This document shows positions 52,102 to 60,917 of a stretch of 64,000 nucleotides of DNA, piece after piece. Location of the stretch: assembly GCA_023144005.1 (NCBI GenBank), contig JAGLGN010000030.1, forward strand, positions 23,813 to 87,812, given 5' to 3'. Each line of letters starts with the position of its first letter. Position 1 is the stretch's first letter. The notes beneath the pieces are model-generated. The model was not told the origin of the DNA. It searched no databases and saw only the letters and a list, made by a program, of their open reading frames with translations. The position numbers were made by a program, and so were the translations under genes. Origin of the DNA: a bacterium. GTDB lineage: Bacteria; AUK180.

Positions 52102-55100
52102 ATGAACCCGAAGAACATTCATCTGATGATTATACTGGTGGCTGTATTTGCGATTGCTTCGCTGAACACATATTGCGATTCTTTGAATGTTGATCTGGTC
52201 GGTAAGCTTGCCGGCGGAGCTCCACAGAGAGTAGAAGTCGTGGGGGACTATGCTTATGTTGGCTCTGGCTATATGTTTACCGTATTTGATGTATCAGACA
52301 AGGGGAATCCAGTACAGATTGCATATCTTGATATAGAAGCCAGAGATTTAAGAGTAATAGGTGACTATGCCTACATCGCTGGAAGCTGGAAGGGCTTCAG
52401 TATCGTTGATGTGTCGGATCCGGTAAATCCTTCAGAAGTAGGATGGTGTGACATATTCGGTTATTCTACTGGGATTGATGTCGTAGGCGATCATGCCTAT
52501 CTTGCAGCTAATGCCGGGGGTTTGAGGATCATTGATGTTTCCGATCCGGCAAATCCCACTGAAGTAGGTTACTGCGATGCTCCTGATTATGCTTACGAAA
52601 TCAGTGTCTCGAGTGGATATGCCTATATTGCAGATCGGTGGAATGGTTTAAGTATCATTGATGTTTCCGATCCAACATCTCCTATGGAGGTCGGGTACTT
52701 CGAAACACCAGGTGTAGCTGAGGATGTTTGTGTCACCGGTGATCACGCTTATATTGCCGATGGGGTCTGTATGAGGATCATCGATATCACTGATCCCGCA
52801 AATCCTACTGAAACAGGGCGGTATCCTACCCCGGGGAGTGCTACGAGTATTTGTCATTCAGACACCTATGTGTATGTTGCTGATGGTGATCGTGGTTTAA
52901 CTATTATTGATATCTCTGATCCGGAATATCCATCAGAGACAGGATCGTGTGATACATCCGGATGGTCTAGAGGTGTCTATCTCTTAAGTGGATATGCTTA
53001 TGTGGCTGATGCTGGAGGGGGACTAAGGATCATTGATGTATCAGATCCCTCAGCTCCGGTAGAAAGCGGATTTTACAGAGCTCCTGCACATGCTGAATAT
53101 ATACATGTATCCGGGAGTTACGCTTACATGACAAGAAGCGGTTTGGAGATCCTTGACATCTCTGATCCCACAAATCCTGTTTCAGTCGGCACATGGACCA
53201 CTCCAGGGTCTGCTCGCGGAGCTTGGGTTTCTAACAGTTATGCCTACGTAACGAACGGGGAAGATGACGTAAGGATCATCGATGTCACCGATCCCGCGAA
53301 TCCCTACGAACCAGGCTTCTGTACCACTCCTGGATTTGCGCTCGATGTTCACGTAGTCGGCGATTATGCTTATGTTGCGGACAGAACCTGGGGATTGAGG
53401 ATACTCGATGTTTCAGGTTCTCCTACTGCTTTTACAGTGGGTTCCCACGATGGGTACTGGGCTGTTGCGGTCTATACTGTCGGGGATTATACATACCTTG
53501 CTGATGATGAAGTGGGTTTGAGAATATTTGATGTCTCCGATCCTTATAATCCAACGCAAGTCGGCCTTTTCAGTACTGCTCCTTATGGTCCATATGATGT
53601 TCATGTCTTAGAAGGCTATGCCTATGTTGCTGATGGGGGAGATGGATTATGGGTCGTTGATGTGTCGGATCCCGCGAACCCGGTTGGAGTCGGCTCTTTT
53701 AGTGATTCGTTATTTGCTGAATCGATCTGTGTTTCGGGCTGCTATGCCGTTGTCGGTGACAATAGAATGAGGGTTCTTGATATCTCGGATCCATCGAAAC
53801 CGACAGAAGTCGGGTTCTTTGACCTGCCCGGGGGTGTAACCGATGTTCATGTTGTCGGGAATCACATTCATGTTGCGAATCGAGGTTCAGGACTCTGGAT
53901 ACTGGAGTACACAAAAGCACTGATACGAGGCACCATCGCCAATAGTGCTGGATACCTCATTCAAGGTGTAACAGTTTCCATCGAGAAGGACGGAATCCCT
54001 ATGGATTCAACGATCACTGATGCCTCAGGAAGATATGTGTTTCACAGTCTGGACAAAGGATCTACTTATACTATCACACCGTCATATGCGCATTGTACCG
54101 GATTTACCCCGCTTGAATGGATTTGCTCCGATCTGAATACCGATATCATCGATGCTGATTTCACAGGGGTACTGAACCAGTGGGCTATTAGTGGTACCGT
54201 CATCGACAGTTACGCTGCTCCGATTTCTGGTATCGCCGTTTCCCTTTCAGGTGACTCGACTGCAAGTACCGCTACAGATGGTTCCGGCTACTATACATTC
54301 AGTGGCCTTTATGCCGGTGCTACATATACAGTAACAGCTTCGAGGACACATTACACATTCACGCCTAGTGGAATTGAGTGCCCTGACCTTGGAGCTGACA
54401 ACACAAGTGCAGACTTCACGGGGACATGGAACCTGTGGTCCATATGCGGCACCATAACGGATGGGGGTGCTCCAATACAAGATACTACCGTCGATCTTTC
54501 AGGTGCGGCAGCGGCATCATTAACGACATCCTCCACCGGATATTTCATATTCAGCGACCTGGCTGCCGGGGCGACATATTCCGTTACACCGTCTAAAACC
54601 CATTACACATTTTTACCTGCAGACAGAACATACTCGAATCTGGGTGCTGACATAGCCGATAGCGACTTCACCTGCTCGTGGAACTATTGGACTATCAGCG
54701 GCACGATCACGGACAGTTTTGCTGTTCTGATCTCAGGGGTGACAGTAGCTCTTTCGGGAGATACTCCAGCAGTGACGGTTACAGATAACTTTGGGTATTA
54801 TGTGTTCAATAACATCACTGCAGGTGCTACATACACAGTGACTCCCAGCAAGGGCAATCTGTATATCTTCAATCCGCAGAATGCAGGATTAACAGATCTT
54901 GCCGGGGACGTGATGCAGGATTTCACTGGATCGAAGAATTTTGCAGAGGATCTTGAAAATGTGACGATATATCCAAATCCATGGAAAAGGGATTCGAAAA
55001 GAGATATCATCAGCATTGACAACTTGACCGAGAATGTGATAATCCGGATCTACACAGTATCTGGGGACATGGTGATAAGTACTATTCCCGAAATGATAGC

Positions 55101-55218
55101 TTACGAGTGGGATCTGAAGAACGACTTGGGAGCTCCTGTCACCTCAGGGATCTATTTCTGTGTTATTACAAATGACCAAGGTGATAAGAAGATAAAGAAG
55201 ATTGCGATCATCAATTGA
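52102..55218 (+). CDS. Secreted LVIVD-repeat propeller protein with C-terminal sorting-like domain
   Basis: I choose ATG 52102 (1038 residues); the track start at 52063 lies within the promoter. A signal peptide (LMIILVAVFAIASLNTYC) is followed by about thirteen LVIVD/IDVSDP units (GDYAYVADG...IDVSDPANP, about 45-615), predicted to form a beta-propeller. Four carboxypeptidase-regulatory/CNA-B-like beta domains (SGTITD, SGVTVALSGD, GYYVF) follow to about 940. The C-terminus VTIYPNPW...IYTVSGDMV...GAPVTSGIYFCVI...KKIKKIAII resembles FlgD-like/type IX secretion sorting domains. It is therefore probably a surface or secreted adhesin-like protein. Confidence 0.8.
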   Translation: MNPKNIHLMIILVAVFAIASLNTYCDSLNVDLVGKLAGGAPQRVEVVGDYAYVGSGYMFTVFDVSDKGNPVQIAYLDIEARDLRVIGDYAYIAGSWKGFSIVDVSDPVNPSEVGWCDIFGYSTGIDVVGDHAYLAANAGGLRIIDVSDPANPTEVGYCDAPDYAYEISVSSGYAYIADRWNGLSIIDVSDPTSPMEVGYFETPGVAEDVCVTGDHAYIADGVCMRIIDITDPANPTETGRYPTPGSATSICHSDTYVYVADGDRGLTIIDISDPEYPSETGSCDTSGWSRGVYLLSGYAYVADAGGGLRIIDVSDPSAPVESGFYRAPAHAEYIHVSGSYAYMTRSGLEILDISDPTNPVSVGTWTTPGSARGAWVSNSYAYVTNGEDDVRIIDVTDPANPYEPGFCTTPGFALDVHVVGDYAYVADRTWGLRILDVSGSPTAFTVGSHDGYWAVAVYTVGDYTYLADDEVGLRIFDVSDPYNPTQVGLFSTAPYGPYDVHVLEGYAYVADGGDGLWVVDVSDPANPVGVGSFSDSLFAESICVSGCYAVVGDNRMRVLDISDPSKPTEVGFFDLPGGVTDVHVVGNHIHVANRGSGLWILEYTKALIRGTIANSAGYLIQGVTVSIEKDGIPMDSTITDASGRYVFHSLDKGSTYTITPSYAHCTGFTPLEWICSDLNTDIIDADFTGVLNQWAISGTVIDSYAAPISGIAVSLSGDSTASTATDGSGYYTFSGLYAGATYTVTASRTHYTFTPSGIECPDLGADNTSADFTGTWNLWSICGTITDGGAPIQDTTVDLSGAAAASLTTSSTGYFIFSDLAAGATYSVTPSKTHYTFLPADRTYSNLGADIADSDFTCSWNYWTISGTITDSFAVLISGVTVALSGDTPAVTVTDNFGYYVFNNITAGATYTVTPSKGNLYIFNPQNAGLTDLAGDVMQDFTGSKNFAEDLENVTIYPNPWKRDSKRDIISIDNLTENVIIRIYTVSGDMVISTIPEMIAYEWDLKNDLGAPVTSGIYFCVITNDQGDKKIKKIAIIN

Positions 55219-55493
55219 ATACCTGCTAGAATCCTTCCAATTTCCCGCCTCACTTTCTTACTTCTCCCCAATCCACGAAGTGTAAATATTTAAAGAATTC
55301 ATAAGGGTTCGAAGAGTTTTAAAGGGTAATTCTTTAATAAAATTGTAAGGCTTTCCTGTAACTGGTCGCTGGTATCTGAGAAGCTTTGCTTCGCGGGTTT
55401 TCTGTTCTCTGGTCGCCGCACTGAAAGTGCATAATTTGCCTTTCAGTTGGGATATGCTCTAATAATTTGAATGCAGATGGGATGCTCTAAAAA
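55219..55493. other. Gene-free stretch with low-complexity repeats
   Basis: No gene is visible. Around 55370-55425 there are loosely repeated CTGGTCGC/CTTTGCTTCGCGG-type words related to the intergenic repeats. 55449-55478 and 55479-55508 form a near-direct repeat (GGGATATGCTCTAATAATTT, then GGGATGCTCTAAAAATTG). Confidence 0.4.
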
Positions 55494-55826
55494 TTGAACA
55501 CTGAAAATGCAACAAAACTCAATTTATCCCGTAGCTGCTTGCATGGTAGCGGGACGACCGTCCCGGTTGATCTGAATTTTATTAAGTTTGAAGATGTTTC
55601 GGATTCTTCTCCTGATCTGCTTTTTTATAGAGATCGGGTGAAAATGTTTTTTGAAGAGGGAGAAATTATTATGGTACTGGATCTGAAAAAGAGGAAAACA
55701 CACTCATTATAAGCTGGATACCCTGCGTTTTGCTATGCCATTCCAAAGATCGATCCTGAAACAGTTGAGGAAATAAAAAAGATCAACGGTACAAACGAAT
55801 TTGAGGCACCTCGAGTAAAAAACTAA
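55494..55826 (+). pseudogene. Small gene interrupted by an in-frame stop
   Basis: An ORF from TTG 55494 gives 72 residues (NTENATKLNLSRSCLHGSG...). It ends at TAA 55710-55712, after which the same frame continues for 37 codons (AGYPAFCYAIPKIDPETVEEI..., EFEAPRVKN) to TAA at 55826. The continued frame with a protein-like composition suggests a decayed gene. I do not recognise the family. There is no Shine-Dalgarno. Confidence 0.35.
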
Positions 55827-55904
55827 ATCAGGTTCCAATTTTGGAAGTGAAAGAAGTGAACCACTGTTACTATTTGTATAGTTCAATTTTTAATTATTCA
55901 TTTC

Positions 55905-55945
55905 CCAACCAACCTCCATCCTCTAACCTCTAACCTCCATTTCCC
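55905..55945. repeat. Heptamer tandem repeat (cluster i)
   Basis: In reverse complement the units read GGAGGTT, AGAGGTT, AGAGGAT and GGAGGTT, the same motif as cluster h at 51970-51998 in the opposite orientation. It lies just before the promoter of the GGDEF gene. Confidence 0.75.
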
Positions 55946-55958
55946 TGCATTGGCGTGC

Positions 55959-55987
55959 TTGCCTTTTCCCTTCTATTGTGATAAAAT
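55959..55987 (+). promoter_or_regulatory. Promoter overlapping the start of the GGDEF gene
   Basis: TTGCCT at 55959-55964, a 17-nt spacer and TAAAAT at 55982-55987 with an extended TGA predict a start near 55994. The in-frame ATG is at 55993, so the transcript may be leaderless. The track's GTG at 55978 would then lie within the promoter. Confidence 0.5.
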
Positions 55988-55992
55988 TACGC

Positions 55993-57843
55993 ATGTTCCT
56001 CGTAAAGATAATAATATTCCTTATCTTGGCATTTATCTACCTCTTTTTCTTTGAAAAAAGGGGCAAGAAGAAAAATGACATCTTTCTATTTCTTTACCTT
56101 GGCATTCTCTTTGTTATCTTTACTTCATTATGGCGGGTTACACTCCCGGAATTCTACTTTCTACTGACCTTTACATTGCTTATAGCGGTCTTCCGGGCAG
56201 GATTATATTCACTCGCGCTCTTGATCTTCCAACTGGGATACTCCGCGCTTTTCCTCGGATCGGTAATATCGTTCCCCGCTTACGGGGTTATTATCGTCGG
56301 TACCGTGGCGACCATCGGCTTTATCCGGATATTTTCTTATGACCATAGTGAAAAAACCTACGGCAAGCCGGGAGATGACGGGAGTGAGGTTTCAGGGGAT
56401 TATGAAGAGACCTTTCTGAAGAAGATCGAAATGAACGTCAAATCCAAGATGGATCTGGTTTCAACTATGGACGAGGAGATACTCTTCTTCCATTACCTTC
56501 TGAAGAAAAACCGTTTGGTCATCGGGTATTCCAATCACAAATCTCTTATGAAGAGCGATATCCCCTGGGAAAGCGTGCCTTTTCTGAAGGAATTGATACT
56601 TTCCGCTAAGATCTCCATGGTTGACCACCCGGAGGAAAATATACGCAAATACGGTCTCTTTCTGAAGGATGTTATCATCAATGGAATGATAATAAAGCCC
56701 TTTCTGAACGGTGATCGTGTTGAAGGGATCATGGGTTTCGCGACATCTCACAGCAAAAGATTCCAGCAGTATCTTCCTTTTTACGAGAGATATCTGGATG
56801 ATATGGCGGAATACTTCCAAAGCCGCCGCATTTACCGCAAGCTCTTAAAAGAAAAGAATGAGTTCCACTTCTTTTATAATGCTCTGAGCAAGATGAATCA
56901 GAGCCGCAGCCTGAACGATATCTCCGACAATTTCCTTAATTCATTCAAGAAGATGTTCTCAGTGAACATATACTCCTTTCTCGAGGTGGCTGAGGACAGC
57001 TATCGTGTGATCAGCTCTACTTCTAAGGAATGCATTACGGACAAGTGGTTCGCTGTTCCCCAAGGCAGCTATCTGCTCCCTCTGATGAAAAAGCCGGAAT
57101 TGCGCATTGTAAACATCGGCGACGAAAGAAGGATCAAGTTGAATATTTCCGGATCGGTGGAGAGTATGTTCAATTCGGGCATCTTCATAGCCATACCGAT
57201 TCAGACATCCGTATCAAATCCATATGTGATATTACTGGAGCTGAAAAGTAAGCATCTGACTTCCAATGAAAAGAAGATGATATCCATCCTGTCCGATAAT
57301 CTGCAGCATATTATCGAGAATATGGCGCTTTTAGAGAGATTCAGCAATCTCGCTAACTATGACGGTTTGACCGAGATCTACAATCACAAGAAGTTCCAGG
57401 AACTCTTTCAGGAAACATTAGACCATTCCAAGAGCCCCCGTAGGGACCTATGTGTGGTGATGCTGGACATAGACCATTTCAAACAGTTCAATGACACATA
57501 CGGCCATAAAACAGGTGATCTCGTTTTGAAAAAGGTCGCCCGCTCAATGGAAAAGTCCATTAAAGATAATGATGTGGTGGCCCGTTACGGCGGAGAGGAG
57601 TTCATCGTATTGATAAGGGATTCCGATATTGAGACCGGGATGTCTGTGGCGGAAAGGATACGCAAGAACATTGAAAGTATCAGATTGGATATAGGGAGCG
57701 AGGTCATACGCATTACAATAAGCGGAGGACTTTCACATTACCCGTCGATGGGCCTTGACCGGTCGACATTGATCGAGAAAGCCGATAAGGCCCTGTATGC
57801 CTCCAAGGAAAAGGGGCGAAATCAGGTCAGCATATTTGATTAA
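55993..57843 (+). CDS. Membrane diguanylate cyclase (GAF-GGDEF)
   Basis: The protein is about 616 residues from the ATG at 55993. About five hydrophobic helices lie in the first 120 residues. A GAF-like region follows (about 320-450). The C-terminal GGDEF domain has the active-site motif ARYGGEEF (near residue 532), in keeping with c-di-GMP synthesis. The I-site position reads KDND rather than RxxD, so product inhibition by the usual site may be absent. It is followed 10 bp later by hslU. Confidence 0.85.
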   Translation: MFLVKIIIFLILAFIYLFFFEKRGKKKNDIFLFLYLGILFVIFTSLWRVTLPEFYFLLTFTLLIAVFRAGLYSLALLIFQLGYSALFLGSVISFPAYGVIIVGTVATIGFIRIFSYDHSEKTYGKPGDDGSEVSGDYEETFLKKIEMNVKSKMDLVSTMDEEILFFHYLLKKNRLVIGYSNHKSLMKSDIPWESVPFLKELILSAKISMVDHPEENIRKYGLFLKDVIINGMIIKPFLNGDRVEGIMGFATSHSKRFQQYLPFYERYLDDMAEYFQSRRIYRKLLKEKNEFHFFYNALSKMNQSRSLNDISDNFLNSFKKMFSVNIYSFLEVAEDSYRVISSTSKECITDKWFAVPQGSYLLPLMKKPELRIVNIGDERRIKLNISGSVESMFNSGIFIAIPIQTSVSNPYVILLELKSKHLTSNEKKMISILSDNLQHIIENMALLERFSNLANYDGLTEIYNHKKFQELFQETLDHSKSPRRDLCVVMLDIDHFKQFNDTYGHKTGDLVLKKVARSMEKSIKDNDVVARYGGEEFIVLIRDSDIETGMSVAERIRKNIESIRLDIGSEVIRITISGGLSHYPSMGLDRSTLIEKADKALYASKEKGRNQVSIFD

Positions 57844-57853
57844 GGAGTAAATA

Positions 57854-59203
57854 ATGATAGATGATCTTCATCCAAAAAAGATAGTAGAAGAATTGGATAA
57901 ATATATCGTGGGACAGAATGAGGCGAAGAAGGTCGTATCGCTTGCCTTGAGAAGCCGCTGGCGGCGAAAACAATTGGATAAGGATATGCAGAATGATATC
58001 TTCCCTAAGAATATTATCCTAATGGGCCCTACCGGTGTCGGGAAAACCGAGATCGCCAGAAGACTTTCCAGCATTTCAACCGCGCCTTTTCTTAAGATAG
58101 AGGCCACTAAGTTCACTGAGGTCGGCTATATGGGCAGAGATGTCGAGTCGATGATCAGAGACCTTGTTGAGATAGCTATAAATCTGGTAAAGAGTGAAAA
58201 AGCGCTTAAGGTTGAAAAACGGGCTGCAACCCGTGCCAGAAAGCGTATCCTTGACCTTCTTGCCGGCCAGCCCAAGAAACAAGATAACGAAGACACTGAA
58301 GAAAAGGATGATCAGGGCCGCACCAGGGCCTTTATTGAAGCCAAATTCGAGAAGGGTGAATTCGATGAGAAAGAGATCGAGATCGAGGTTCAGGAGCTCC
58401 GCCCCATGCCGAAGCTCGAATATTTCTCAAATCAGGGCGCGGAAGAGATAGATATGTCTTTCTCCGATATATTTAAAGGGCTTCTTCCCAAGGGGAAAAA
58501 GAAGAAAAGACGCATCAAGGTGAAGGAGGCCTTTGATATCTTCTGTGAGGAAGAGCAGGCAAAGATGATCAGCACCGAGGATGTGATAAGCGAGGCGAAG
58601 GAAAGGGTACAGAACGATGGAATGGTCTTTGTCGATGAGATCGATAAGATCGCCGGAAGTTATTCCAAGGCAAGCGGTCCGGATGTTTCCAGAGAGGGTG
58701 TGCAGCGTGACCTGCTTCCTTTGGTAGAGGGCACCCGTGTGAATACGAGGTACGGAGTGATCGACACCGCGCATATCCTCTTCATAGGCGCGGGCGCTTT
58801 TAATGTTTCAAAGCCGTCCGACCTTATCCCCGAATTACAGGGCCGTTTCCCCCTCAGGGTTGAATTACACGCCTTGACCAAGAAGGACTTTGCAAGGATA
58901 CTTATAGAGCCGAAAAACGCGCTTATCAAACAGTATAAGGCATTGATGGGAGTTGAGAATCTGAAGCTCGAATTTACGGACGATGCGATAAAGGAATTGG
59001 CGGACTCCGCATTTCGGCTTAATCAGACCTCGGAGAATATCGGCGCACGCCGGCTTTTTACGATCATGGAATTCCTTTTGGAAGAAATTTCCTTTGAATC
59101 TCCATATAAGAAGGGTGAAAAGAAAAAGATCACCGCTGCTTTTGTGCGCGATAGACTTGAAAAATTCACGAATGATGAGGATTTGACAAATTATATTCTC
59201 TGA
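57854..59203 (+). CDS. hslU: ATP-dependent protease ATPase subunit HslU
   Basis: HslU is the AAA+ unfoldase that feeds substrates to the HslV peptidase. The 449-residue protein shows LHPKKIVEELDKYIVGQNEAKK, the Walker A GPTGVGKTEIARRL, the pore motif GYMGRDVE (GYVG family), the charged I-domain (about 130-230) and a C-terminal DLTNYIL that matches the tail that docks into HslV. hslV normally sits directly upstream but is not in this window; the upstream neighbour is the GGDEF gene. Confidence 0.93.
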   Translation: MIDDLHPKKIVEELDKYIVGQNEAKKVVSLALRSRWRRKQLDKDMQNDIFPKNIILMGPTGVGKTEIARRLSSISTAPFLKIEATKFTEVGYMGRDVESMIRDLVEIAINLVKSEKALKVEKRAATRARKRILDLLAGQPKKQDNEDTEEKDDQGRTRAFIEAKFEKGEFDEKEIEIEVQELRPMPKLEYFSNQGAEEIDMSFSDIFKGLLPKGKKKKRRIKVKEAFDIFCEEEQAKMISTEDVISEAKERVQNDGMVFVDEIDKIAGSYSKASGPDVSREGVQRDLLPLVEGTRVNTRYGVIDTAHILFIGAGAFNVSKPSDLIPELQGRFPLRVELHALTKKDFARILIEPKNALIKQYKALMGVENLKLEFTDDAIKELADSAFRLNQTSENIGARRLFTIMEFLLEEISFESPYKKGEKKKITAAFVRDRLEKFTNDEDLTNYIL

Positions 59204-59646
59204 TGCGCTTCTATATAGACGGGTATAACCTTACGCATAAGATCTCCGATGAAAATATCAAGGAAATGAGAGTGGAACTCCTTGAGATGTTCGCGAAATT
59301 CGCCGCATTGCGGGCGAGGCATTTCTTTGTAATAGTTTGGGACGGAAAAGAAGAGGTGGAAAGAACAAAAGAGCTTTCTAAAAATCTATCCGAGGTCTTT
59401 ACCGAGGACGGTGCCTCAGCGGATGCCTATTTGATAGCCCAGGCCCGGGAGGATGAGGATGTATGCATCGTTTCCTCCGATTCCAAGGTCTTTGCAAAAT
59501 CCGCAAATCATGGTGCTGTATGTGTATTCGCGGAAGAGTTCCTTGCTGTAGTTAATAGCGTGATAACGGGAGATGCATATAGGCCGAGATTCCGGAATAA
59601 AAAGAATGAATCTTTGAGGCAAAAAGTGATTGAGGAATTGATATGA
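59203..59646 (+). CDS. YacP-like NYN-domain ribonuclease
   Basis: The 147-residue protein has the PIN/NYN pattern RFYIDGYNLTHK, FVIVWDG, FTEDGASADAYLIAQ and VCIVSSDSKV, with Asp residues that bind metal. YacP/Rae1-type enzymes cut mRNA, in Bacillus within the ribosomal A-site. The gene overlaps hslU by one base (TGATG) and obg by 4 bp. Confidence 0.78.
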   Translation: MRFYIDGYNLTHKISDENIKEMRVELLEMFAKFAALRARHFFVIVWDGKEEVERTKELSKNLSEVFTEDGASADAYLIAQAREDEDVCIVSSDSKVFAKSANHGAVCVFAEEFLAVVNSVITGDAYRPRFRNKKNESLRQKVIEELI

Positions 59647-60914
59647 GCGATTTTCTGGATTTTGTAGAATTATACGTGACTTCCGGTAATGGAGGTAATG
59701 GAACCGTTGCATTTTTAAGGGATGCCTTGAATGCTAAAGGCGGCCCGGCTGGCGGTAAAGGCGGCAATGGGGGAGATGTTATCATGAAAAGTGATTCTTC
59801 CTTACGCTCGCTGTATAAATTGAGATTTACACATCATCTTGGCGCGGGCCATGGCGGTAACGGTGGAAATAACAATAAAACCGGCGCTGGAGGCGATGAT
59901 CTAGAGATCACCGTCCCGGTGGGCACTACTGTCTGCGACGAAGAGGGGAATCTCGTCTATGATTTTAAATATAACGGTGAATCCATCAAACTTCAGCGCG
60001 GCGGCCGGGGAGGGCTGGGGAACGCATCCTTTAAATCTTCCCGCATGCAGAAGCCCCGTTTCGCCTTGAAAGGCGAGAAGGGGAATGAAAAGAAATATAC
60101 TTTAGAGCTGAAACTATTGGCGGATATCGCGATCGTCGGATTTCCAAATGCGGGGAAATCCACCTTTATTTCAGCAGTTTCAAATGCTAAACCCAAGATC
60201 GCCGATTATCCGTTCACCACTCTGATCCCTCATCAGGGGATAGTTTATCTTAAAAACGGAGTGGATTACATTTTGGCGGATATTCCCGGACTGATCGAGG
60301 GCGCGCATGAGGGAAAAGGGCTGGGGCATAAATTCCTGAAGCATGTGGAAAGATGCCGGATAATCCTGTATATGATCGACCCTGATAACTTGGAAGCAGG
60401 GGAGCCGAGCGAACAATTTGAAAAGCTCAAATTCGAACTCAACCAATTCAAGAAGGAGCTTACCGAAAGGCCATACCTTATCGCGGTCAATAAAAGCGAT
60501 CTTATCGACGATGAGATCCGCGATGAGATCAAGGAACAATTTCCCGGAGAGAAGATCCACTTCATCTCAGCGCGCGGAAAGCTGGATCTGAAGGGAATCT
60601 CTTTCGCCCTTGGACAATTGATAGAGGATAACCCGCCAAAAGTGGAGGAAGCCAAAGGCATTACGCTGAAGGTCTTTGAAGAGGAACCTGTTATTTCAGA
60701 TGTTAAAGAGGTCGAACCCGGATATTTCAGGATCACAGGTACCATTGAATCATCCGTCGCTCAGATCGATTTTAATCAATTTGATGCCGTGTATTTTTTC
60801 CATCGGTTCTTAAAGAAGCAGGGCCTGATCAAACTCATTAAACAATATGGTGTGAAACAAGGGGATATCATTATTATCGGGGAAACCGAATTTGAATTCG
60901 CCGAAGGAGATTGA
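59643..60914 (+). CDS. obg: GTPase Obg/CgtA
   Basis: Obg is an essential GTPase in ribosome maturation and stress signalling. The 423-residue protein has the Gly-rich OBG fold (GGNGTVAFLRDALNAKGGPA, GGRGGLGNASF), the G domain with P-loop GFPNAGKSTF (about residue 165), ADIPGLIEGAHEGKGLGHKFL, NKSD and SARG. A C-terminal OCT domain (GYFRITGTIE...) follows. It overlaps the NYN gene and is 3 bp before the nnr gene. Confidence 0.95.
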   Translation: MSDFLDFVELYVTSGNGGNGTVAFLRDALNAKGGPAGGKGGNGGDVIMKSDSSLRSLYKLRFTHHLGAGHGGNGGNNNKTGAGGDDLEITVPVGTTVCDEEGNLVYDFKYNGESIKLQRGGRGGLGNASFKSSRMQKPRFALKGEKGNEKKYTLELKLLADIAIVGFPNAGKSTFISAVSNAKPKIADYPFTTLIPHQGIVYLKNGVDYILADIPGLIEGAHEGKGLGHKFLKHVERCRIILYMIDPDNLEAGEPSEQFEKLKFELNQFKKELTERPYLIAVNKSDLIDDEIRDEIKEQFPGEKIHFISARGKLDLKGISFALGQLIEDNPPKVEEAKGITLKVFEEEPVISDVKEVEPGYFRITGTIESSVAQIDFNQFDAVYFFHRFLKKQGLIKLIKQYGVKQGDIIIIGETEFEFAEGD

Positions 60915-60917
60915 TAT

